Source: Spirochaetia bacterium (GTDB taxonomy: Bacteria > Spirochaetota > Leptospiria > Leptospirales > Leptonemataceae). From it: a stretch of 5,067 bases of DNA. The stretch covers positions 1 through 5,067 of the forward strand of contig JAOUOA010000262.1 of NCBI GenBank assembly GCA_029880625.1, read 5' to 3'. A program made the position numbers and the translations under genes. A model generated the notes under the pieces. It was not told the origin of the DNA and made no database searches. It saw only the letters and a list, made by a program, of their open reading frames with translations. Below, one piece after another: positions 1 through 5,067 of the stretch. Within the stretch, counting starts at the first letter, position 1. Each line of letters opens with the position of its first letter.

Positions 1-1450
1 CAATGCGTTTGCGAAGAGCTCTGATGATTTTATGATAAATTTCATCGCCCTCAACAACATCCTCATACCCATGATCGATACTCGGATTGTCGTTCACTTC
101 AACGACAAAGGATCTGCCGTTCAGGACCTTGATATCAACGCCGTAAAGTCCGGAACCATGTACCAGTTCACAGGATTTCAATGCAATCTTTATGACTTCC
201 TCTGGAACATCTGAAATTGAAAATGTTTTTACAATTCCTTCGCGTCCATCCTGCTTTTTGGCCTGCCAGTTGTAAATCTGCCAGTGTCCGCTTGCCATGT
301 AGTACTGGCTTGCATACAGGACTTCATTATCAAGCACTCCGATTCGCCAGTCGAAATCCGTATAGACAAACTCCTGAGCCACGACAAGATCAGAAACTTG
401 AAACAATTTACATAAAATCAAATTTAATTCATCATTGTTTTCCGCTTTATGCACTCCGAAAGAAAAAGCAGAGTCAGGAAGCTTCAGAACACAGGGATAT
501 TTCAATTCATCGCCTACCAGATGCCTGTTTTCTTTATGAACAATCATTGTTTTGATGATCGGCACGTTGCCGGTTTGAAGAAGCTCCTTCAAATAAACCT
601 TATTAGAACACTTGAGAATCATCTCCGGGTAATCGACCAGGGCCAGCCCATCGGACTGCGCGCGTCGTGCAAATTTATAGCTGTCGTTCTGAACATGAGT
701 TGTCATTCGAATCAGAAGAGCATCAAAAGCATCCAGACGGTTAAAATCGGAAGGTTCAATGATTTCTACACGAAATCCGTATTTTTCTCCTGAATGAATG
801 AATTTCTGAATCGATTTTTTATTGGACGGCGGAGAGAGGTCATCAGGATCAACGAGAACAGCAAGATCATACTTAAGATTTTCTTCTTTTGCCGTACGAT
901 ATCTTTTTTTATAAAAATATTTTTTCGCAGCTTCTTTTACAAAATCAATATGCTGCAGGGGGATCTCACTGAACGAAACAGTTTTTATCCCGTTCAGGAC
1001 CCATTTCTGACTGCTTTTACTGTATACAAACCTTGCGCGCAAAAGCGGCGCCTGAAAAACTCTGTGCAGCTCCTGAGAAAGCCTTGCGTAACGCTCTGCA
1101 AGATTCTGGCCAAAATAGACGCTGAGTATAAACTCGCCGGATTTAATAGACTTTAGCTTTTTCTGAATCAAATCGTCAAGATCCTGAGAAACCACGCGAA
1201 TCAGAGGGGCCTTAAAATCCAGCAGGTTCTTAACATCGGGGAGAGGCTTATGACCTCTTGCTTCTGCGATGAGAGAAACATAGTACCCCCTGCTCTGGTA
1301 TCGATACTCTTTTGACAGGTTAAAAACACGGATATTTTTTTTAGAAGCATATTCAGGATTTGTAAGATATTCTTTGGGATGCACAACCACAATGTCGCTC
1401 CCTCTGATATCCCATTCCGCCGGATTGCTTACAACAATTATTTTTTGCAT
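1..1450 (-). CDS. RLAN-domain RimK-like ATP-grasp amide ligase (partial, C-terminus beyond window edge)
   Basis: The frame from the ATG at 1450-1448 stays open for 483 codons to the left edge, so the stop lies outside the window; probably only a few residues are missing (inferred from usual family length). Residues 1-160 match the RLAN N-terminal domain: an opening beta strand (KIIVVSNP), then RYQSRGYYVSLIAEARGHK at about 50-68. Residues 195-480 are the RimK-like ATP-grasp fold: LVDYPEMILKCSNKVYLKEL (271-290) opens the nucleotide-binding part, YPCVLKLPDSAFSFGVHK (318-335) is the lysine and glycine-rich segment, QEFVYTDFDWRIGVL (359-373) and YYMASGHWQIYNW (383-395) follow. GVDIK (437-441) and EVNDNPS (451-457) supply the acidic/Asn metal ligands expected at 439, 451 and 453. 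Members of this family are expected to join an amino acid to a carboxylate using ATP; the substrate is unknown. There is no signal peptide, so it should be cytoplasmic. It lies 40 nt after the C39-like peptidase gene, its usual partner. It is not the ribosomal S6 modifier rimK, which lacks the RLAN domain. Confidence 0.95.
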   Translation of the reverse strand, partial: MQKIIVVSNPAEWDIRGSDIVVVHPKEYLTNPEYASKKNIRVFNLSKEYRYQSRGYYVSLIAEARGHKPLPDVKNLLDFKAPLIRVVSQDLDDLIQKKLKSIKSGEFILSVYFGQNLAERYARLSQELHRVFQAPLLRARFVYSKSSQKWVLNGIKTVSFSEIPLQHIDFVKEAAKKYFYKKRYRTAKEENLKYDLAVLVDPDDLSPPSNKKSIQKFIHSGEKYGFRVEIIEPSDFNRLDAFDALLIRMTTHVQNDSYKFARRAQSDGLALVDYPEMILKCSNKVYLKELLQTGNVPIIKTMIVHKENRHLVGDELKYPCVLKLPDSAFSFGVHKAENNDELNLILCKLFQVSDLVVAQEFVYTDFDWRIGVLDNEVLYASQYYMASGHWQIYNWQAKKQDGREGIVKTFSISDVPEEVIKIALKSCELVHGSGLYGVDIKVLNGRSFVVEVNDNPSIDHGYEDVVEGDEIYHKIIRALRKRI

Positions 1451-1455
1451 AAACG

Positions 1456-1470
1456 ATCTCTGGTTGAGAT
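1456..1470 (-). promoter_or_regulatory. Ribosome-binding region of the ligase gene with small masking hairpin
   Basis: In minus-strand sense, ATCTC (1470-1466), loop AACCA (1465-1461) and GAGAT (1460-1456) form a perfect 5-bp inverted repeat. The purine run AGAGA (1461-1457) ends 6 nt before the ATG at 1450 and is the only Shine-Dalgarno candidate, so pairing would cover it. The peptidase gene has the same arrangement. The stem is short and its stability was not computed. Confidence 0.4.
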
Positions 1471-1490
1471 TTTAGTCAGGCATCTGAAAA

Positions 1491-2183
1491 TTATTTATCA
1501 ACAATAAGTAAATTCGCATCATAAGTAATAATCCCCAGCATAATTGCATTCAAAAGGCGCTCCGAATCCATCTCATAATAACTTTCATTGGAAACAGGAT
1601 TTCCCCGGTATGGATCGGCAACTTTCACCATACCCGATTCATTAAACCCGCGAAGAACTACAAAATGACCGGAAGGTTCTCCGCGAATATCGTCATAAAC
1701 AATTTTTTTTGAAGACAGAACATGCTCACGTTTGCAATCATACAGGTAGGTCGCTGAAAGTCCTGCGAGTACGGGAAGGTTTTTATCAAAATACTTTTTG
1801 AGAAGTGCAGCCGTCAGATTGTCAAAAAGGATCTTTCCGCCTGCTTTTAAAAAATCAATATAGGCAAGGCTTGCAATCCTGAATTTCTTACCGGTTTTAT
1901 ACTGCAGCTGACGGTACAGGTGATCCACCAGCATATCAGAGGAATCAGTCTTCCAGGCAGGATCAAAAACTTTCAGGTTATACGAGTAAATTTCTGCCCG
2001 GAAGCCCCGCTTCAGGGCATCGGCTCCCAGTAGAACAGCAAGGGTTCCTCCGTCTTCCAGGGAATGCACATCCTGAATTAATTCCTGAAGGCTGATTTCA
2101 TACCCCAGATAATTGTACACTGCATGCAGACTTGTCGGTCCGCAGGTTGTATCATCAGGCTGCTCAAGGATTTGAAGCTTCAT
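1491..2183 (-). CDS. C39-like cysteine peptidase partnered with the RLAN/ATP-grasp ligase
   Basis: This 230-residue protein is a papain-fold peptidase of the C39-like type. Its start reads LEQPDDTTCGPTSLHAVYNY: Gln8 fits the oxyanion-hole residue and Cys14 the nucleophile. The His is in GHFVVLRGF (His173), and the Asp in VADPYRGNP (Asp190) completes the triad, all in family order. No signal peptide, membrane segment, ABC-transporter domain or propeptide is present, so this is a stand-alone cytoplasmic enzyme rather than a bacteriocin exporter domain. The catalytic core begins within ten residues of the first Met, which supports the chosen ATG at 2183-2181. AGAGA, 7 nt upstream, serves as a weak ribosome-binding site. 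C39-like proteins of this kind are usually encoded beside RLAN/RimK ligases; the likely role (inferred) is cleaving, trimming or transferring the amide or peptide product made by that ligase. It lies 53 nt after the kinase gene and 40 nt before the ligase gene, all on one strand. The substrate is unknown. Confidence 0.92.
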   Translation of the reverse strand: MKLQILEQPDDTTCGPTSLHAVYNYLGYEISLQELIQDVHSLEDGGTLAVLLGADALKRGFRAEIYSYNLKVFDPAWKTDSSDMLVDHLYRQLQYKTGKKFRIASLAYIDFLKAGGKILFDNLTAALLKKYFDKNLPVLAGLSATYLYDCKREHVLSSKKIVYDDIRGEPSGHFVVLRGFNESGMVKVADPYRGNPVSNESYYEMDSERLLNAIMLGIITYDANLLIVDK

Positions 2184-2209
2184 AAATAGATCTCTATTTT
2201 GGCGAGATC
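2184..2209 (-). promoter_or_regulatory. Ribosome-binding region of the peptidase gene with potential RBS-masking hairpin
   Basis: In minus-strand sense, GATCTC (2209-2204), a 9-nt loop (2203-2195) and GAGATC (2194-2189) form a perfect 6-bp inverted repeat, which would cover the AGAGA ribosome-binding candidate 7 nt before the ATG at 2183. An alternative, weaker fold uses AAATAG/CTATTT (2199-2194 with 2189-2184) and leaves AGAT in a 4-nt loop. The two folds are mutually exclusive. Whether either forms in vivo is not known. Confidence 0.4.
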
Positions 2210-2236
2210 AAGCATATGCCTTATAAAAGTAAATCA

Positions 2237-4003
2237 TTATTTTTTACCTGCATCGGAGGGGATTTCAATCCAGAAAGTACTTCCTTTGCCGGGTTCAGTT
2301 TCGACCCCAATGGCCCCCCCAAGGAGCGTTACCATTGTTTTACATACAGCAAGCCCTACACCGGAACCTTCGACCTCGTGCGAATCAGAATGGAACCTTG
2401 AAAACGGCTCAAAAATATTTTCAAGATCATCTTTTCTGATTCCCGGTCCTGTATCGTTCACTATGATCTTAAACATCGAGCGATGATCGATTCCGGAATC
2501 GGCACAGCGGATGTGAACGGCTCCATTTTTATGATTATACTTGATAGCGTTTGAAATTAAATTCAGCAAAATCTGCTTCAGTTTCTGCCTGTCCGTATAA
2601 ACTGTACGGTCGCAATTTTCGGGATGATTCACCAATACTGAAAACTTTTCTGAAACAGGACGAAGAAGCAGTATAATGGATTCAATTATTTCTGCAAGAT
2701 TAATCGAATCATAGCTTACCTCCATCTGGCCGGAATCCACACGCGCAAGATCAAGCACATCATTAATGAGAGAAAGTAAATGTTCGCCTGCATGATAGAT
2801 CTGTTTAACTTCTTCTTTCATAGAAGCATCCATATCATGGTTTCCAAGATAAAGCAGCTGGCTGAATCCTACAATTGCATTTAAAGGGGTTCTCAATTCA
2901 TGGCTCATGCGGGAAAGAAATTCCGACTTCGCCAGATTGGCTTTTTCTGCTTTCTCACGCTCAGCAATAAGCGCATTCGTCATTTCGATTTCTATTGTGA
3001 TGTCTTTTACAAGAGAAGCAACCCCTATCACCTTATTGTCCCGGTCAATTAAAGGCGTATTGTACCATTCGCAGTGAATAATTTTTCCGTTCTTTCTGAT
3101 ATTCTGGTTGCTGCTTCTTTCCCCTCCCCGATTTGCAATCAGGTTGATCCAGACTTCATCAACGATTTTATGCATGTTCTCCGGAACAATTAAACCTGCA
3201 GCATGCCGGCCGAGAGCTTCATCTTTTGTAAAACCGAATATTATTTCTGCAGAATGATTCCATTCCGTAACTTTGAAATCAAGATCCCATTCGATAAAGC
3301 CCAGAGGAGTTTTGTCTATATGAAGATCCAGCCTCTGCTTTGATTTTATGAGTTCTCTGTAGTTTCCTTCGGAAAACAAACGAAGCCTGATGCTTTCGAT
3401 GAAAGACTGATTCAGCTGAAACGAGCTTCTGATTGAAAAAATTAAGATCAGAACAATCATCAGAGAAAACATAATAGAGGATTTACTGCCCTCCAGCAAA
3501 AGCATGACAACCATCGGCAGGGTCACAGCATTTGTAAAAAACAGCACAAGGATCAAACGATATGCTAGACTTGTTACGGCTCCTGCAGCCATTCCTCCAA
3601 GTACAAAAGAAAGAATCGCCTGATCAGCTTTATCTCCGGATAAAAAAAACAAAAAGCCGGCGCTTCCCCATACAATAGCCGAAGAAGCACTTCCCAAAAA
3701 AAATAACAAATTCCATTTTTTATAATCCGTCAGATTATTTTTTGTCAAAGATGATTTATAAAATGTATAGATAACTATCCGAAGCGCTGAAATAGCAATC
3801 AGCGACAGAGTCCATGACAGAAGAACCACACTGTCGATTACTTTGTAAAATACTGCAGTTGCCAGCAAAGACGCAGCAACCGTTGCAAACGCTGATGCAG
3901 GAAGACCCTTATACAACAGCCGCACCTGCTCTTTTGTGATTTCTTCCAGCAAATTTTTGTTATTTAAAAAAGCATTATGTCTGAATAATTTCTTGATTTG
4001 CAT
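2237..4003 (-). CDS. Membrane-bound PAS sensor histidine kinase
   Basis: This 588-residue protein is a complete transmembrane sensor kinase without a receiver domain. After a basic cytoplasmic N-terminus come six hydrophobic segments at about 34-53, 58-80, 98-121, 129-147, 150-170 and 176-192. The positive charges flanking them place both termini in the cytoplasm, and the outside loops are very short, so sensing is probably within the membrane or in the cytosol. A PAS domain follows at about 226-338 (GFIEWDLDFKVTEWN, then RKNGKIIHCEWYNTPLIDRDN, ending VKDIT), then a coiled-coil linker at 340-365. The HisKA H-box SHELRTP has the phosphoacceptor at His368. The ATPase domain has its N-box at 477-490 with Asn485, G1 box DTGPGI (517-522), F-box FEPFSR (531-536) and G2 box GSGVGLAV (546-553), so it should be active. 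There is no clear Shine-Dalgarno before the ATG at 4003-4001, only an A-rich stretch, and the next Met is far inside, so this start is kept. It is first of the three co-directional genes. Its response regulator is not in the window and its signal is unknown. Confidence 0.96.
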   Translation of the reverse strand: MQIKKLFRHNAFLNNKNLLEEITKEQVRLLYKGLPASAFATVAASLLATAVFYKVIDSVVLLSWTLSLIAISALRIVIYTFYKSSLTKNNLTDYKKWNLLFFLGSASSAIVWGSAGFLFFLSGDKADQAILSFVLGGMAAGAVTSLAYRLILVLFFTNAVTLPMVVMLLLEGSKSSIMFSLMIVLILIFSIRSSFQLNQSFIESIRLRLFSEGNYRELIKSKQRLDLHIDKTPLGFIEWDLDFKVTEWNHSAEIIFGFTKDEALGRHAAGLIVPENMHKIVDEVWINLIANRGGERSSNQNIRKNGKIIHCEWYNTPLIDRDNKVIGVASLVKDITIEIEMTNALIAEREKAEKANLAKSEFLSRMSHELRTPLNAIVGFSQLLYLGNHDMDASMKEEVKQIYHAGEHLLSLINDVLDLARVDSGQMEVSYDSINLAEIIESIILLLRPVSEKFSVLVNHPENCDRTVYTDRQKLKQILLNLISNAIKYNHKNGAVHIRCADSGIDHRSMFKIIVNDTGPGIRKDDLENIFEPFSRFHSDSHEVEGSGVGLAVCKTMVTLLGGAIGVETEPGKGSTFWIEIPSDAGKK

Positions 4004-4231
4004 TTTTTGATTTTAAATTAACAATGTGCAGATATTTTCATAAATTGTCATCATTACTTTTTTCCCGTTCATGATTTCAATATATACATGATATTTAAAA
4101 AACGATTAATTTTTATGATTTATTACATATGGATCGCTTTTAAACTACACAGGTTTAGATTCAAATTTTGATATCCTACTAAACCTGCAGGAAAACTACG
4201 CTTTTGCACTGTAATGAAGAATCCGGAAACG
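4004..4231. other. AT-rich region upstream of the kinase gene, no gene seen
   Basis: No protein-like frame is visible on either strand. If the three-gene cluster has a promoter, it should lie here, but I see no convincing sigma-70 or sigma-54 promoter. A TTGAAA on the minus strand, just right of 4073, has a spacer of acceptable length but no good -10 hexamer after it. The stretch contains the inverted repeat at 4150-4187. Confidence 0.5.
4150..4187. repeat. 9-bp inverted repeat with a nested palindrome, upstream of the kinase gene
   Basis: CAGGTTTAG (4150-4158) and CTAAACCTG (4179-4187) are perfect inverted arms 20 nt apart. Between them lies a smaller palindrome, TCAAA-T-TTTGA (4161-4171). 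The block is flanked by a direct repeat AAACTAC (4142-4148 and 4193-4199). No T-tract follows on either strand, so it is not a normal intrinsic terminator. Its centre lies about 165 nt before the kinase start, which would suit an operator, but that is inference. Confidence 0.45.
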
Positions 4232-4990
4232 TTATTTCATTTTTAAACAGTATCCTTTACTCTCAACCATTCTCATGAAAATATCGTACAGATCTCTGGC
4301 GGACAGGAAAACAGAATATGAAAAGGGATTAAATAGATACTAATAGTTTAGATGGAGCCATAATTTTCTTTTTTTACCCGGAGCTTTCTCTTTGCCCTTT
4401 TATGTTGCAATGAGCCAGGGATTATTTTTATAAAACACCCCTGCATTTTTCATACTCTCTTCCAGCCTGTTCGCATATTCATTGAAGCAATAGACTTTTC
4501 CATAAGCATATTTTTCCGATTTCCATTTTGTATAAACCCATATTTTTTTTATTTACTCCCTGAGTTAAGCTGCCTTAGCCTGCTTTTTACAGATGCAAAA
4601 TGGAGAACAACTTCTTAGCATTTATAAGATACATCGCCGGAATATTTTTTTTTCTGTACTAACGAGATCGCCTTCATGATAAATGTATTCAAAACGATAG
4701 CCCGAATCAGATTTTTGAATCTTTATATTGTGTTTACGGAGATCGAATATTGCACCCTGTTCCGGCAGTAAATTCTGCGGGCTTATATAAAAAAACATCC
4801 CATTCACCCTGTTCCCTTTCGGAAAATGGGAAGGAAGTTTTGCATTACCTGAACATTTATAACAGAATTTTCTAACAAAATGTTTACCATCTAAAATTCT
4901 CAGTATTTTAGATGGTTATATTAAAGAGCGATACTTATCTTGCCAGATTCCGTTATGCGCTGCAATAAAACTATTTTTATTATTTAATAT
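4232..4990 (-). pseudogene. Probable decayed protein gene, one frame broken by several stops
   Basis: I do not recognise the family. On the minus strand a single frame gives protein-like text across this stretch, interrupted by in-frame stops at 4916, 4622, 4565, 4553, 4400 and 4340 and ending at 4232 (leftmost base of each stop). The longest open piece, 97 codons (4915 to 4625), includes KFCYKCSGNAKLP with a CxxC motif, then NGMFFYISPQNLLPEQG and SGYRFEYIYHEGDLVS. A second piece of 50 codons (4552 to 4403) includes KIWVYTKWKSEKYAYGKVY and NEYANRLEESMKNAG. Pieces of 19 and 35 codons follow, the last with SARDLYDIFMRMVESKGY. The 97-codon run has no ATG, GTG or TTG before a GTG at 4807-4805; that GTG is preceded by AAGGG at 6 nt spacing and could start a 61-residue protein, so a small real gene is the main alternative. 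A chance open frame in AT-rich DNA cannot be excluded, especially for the shorter pieces. A frame switch near 4640, after a run of nine A in the coding strand, is also possible. Confidence 0.35.
4886..4916. repeat. Perfect 12-bp inverted repeat with 7-nt loop
   Basis: ACCATCTAAAAT (4886-4897) and ATTTTAGATGGT (4905-4916) are exact reverse complements around the loop TCTCAGT. No T-tract follows on either strand, so it does not look like a standard intrinsic terminator. It sits at the 5' side of the 97-codon open piece and touches the in-frame stop at 4916-4918. A partial copy of one arm, TTTAGATGG, recurs at 4347-4355. It could be an operator, a small mobile-element remnant or an RNA hairpin; the sequence alone does not decide. 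Confidence 0.6.
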
Positions 4991-5067
4991 TTAATTTCTT
5001 ATACATTCTACTTTTATAATACTTATGATTTCTCGAAAGTAATATTCCATTACCTATTGAAATATTA
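4991..5067. other. Very AT-rich right end, no supported gene
   Basis: A 19-codon frame on the minus strand (ATG at 5050-5048, stop at 4991) is preceded by AGG close to the ATG, but it is too short to call. It is in the same frame as the decayed stretch to its left, so it could be that gene's beginning. Nothing else is visible. Confidence 0.3.

Noticed and set aside
32..1156. Several plus-strand open frames of 60-120 codons between 32 and 1156
   Set aside because: They lie antisense to the clearly recognisable RLAN/ATP-grasp ligase gene, and their translations are low-complexity with no family resemblance.
1201..1392. A 63-codon minus-strand frame
   Set aside because: It is an out-of-frame reading inside the N-terminal RLAN part of the ligase gene.
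2199..2486. Plus-strand frames of 61 and 95 codons
   Set aside because: They are antisense to the ATPase domain of the kinase and start over the kinase/peptidase gap without a ribosome-binding site.
4274..4342. A plus-strand 22-codon frame beginning ATGAAAATATCG
   Set aside because: It is too short, has no Shine-Dalgarno sequence, and lies antisense to the decayed frame.
4622..4915. Possible PilZ-like or zinc-ribbon protein
   Set aside because: The ISP...QG text and CxxC invite the idea, but the RxxxR and (D/N)xSxxG PilZ signature is not present and only one CxxC is seen, so no family name is justified.
4232..4990. Stop-codon reassignment (TAA/TAG read as an amino acid)
   Set aside because: Some joins read smoothly with Gln or Glu at the stops, but the neighbouring genes are uninterrupted and both visible gene ends use TAA at the expected protein C-terminus.
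4004..5067. CRISPR array, tRNA or rRNA in the gene-poor right end
   Set aside because: There are no regularly spaced direct repeats, no cloverleaf with a TTCRA arm and CCA-type acceptor, and no conserved rRNA text.

Overview
The window carries one leftward (minus-strand) gene cluster in its first 4 kb and an AT-rich, apparently gene-poor kilobase at its right end. In order of transcription the cluster holds a membrane-anchored PAS sensor histidine kinase (4003 to 2237), a cytoplasmic C39-like cysteine peptidase (2183 to 1491) and an RLAN/RimK-type ATP-grasp amide ligase (1450 to the left edge). The ligase runs off the window at base 1, so only its extreme C-terminus is missing. The gaps of 53 and 40 nt, the shared strand and the absence of terminator-like hairpins all suggest one transcription unit.

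The pairing of an RLAN-ATP-grasp ligase with a C39-like peptidase is a recognised bacterial gene association. It is thought to make, and then trim or remove, an amide-linked amino acid or peptide on an unknown small molecule or protein. Here a sensor kinase lies directly upstream in the same orientation, with no response regulator in view. A reasonable inference is that the kinase senses the condition under which the ligase/peptidase pair works, or the product itself. The ribosome-binding regions of the peptidase and ligase genes share a leader: a GATCTC/ATCTC element, a CC-containing loop, AGAGATC, and ATG 4-5 nt later. In both, the purine-rich AGAGA can be masked in a small hairpin. This similarity between two non-homologous genes is the least expected thing in the cluster.

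The stretch 4004-5067 has no intact gene. On the minus strand, one reading frame shows protein-like text from about 4990 to 4232, broken by six in-frame stops. Its longest open piece is 97 codons (4915 to 4625) and has a CxxC motif. I read it as the remains of a decayed gene, with modest confidence. Two clear inverted repeats (4886-4916 and 4150-4187) also lie here.

The organism cannot be named from this window. The coding GC looks near 40 percent and the flanking region is clearly lower. The RLAN/C39 pair and this style of kinase fit a Gram-negative-type bacterium of moderate to low GC, for example a proteobacterium, desulfobacterium or spirochaete, but nothing here decides between them.
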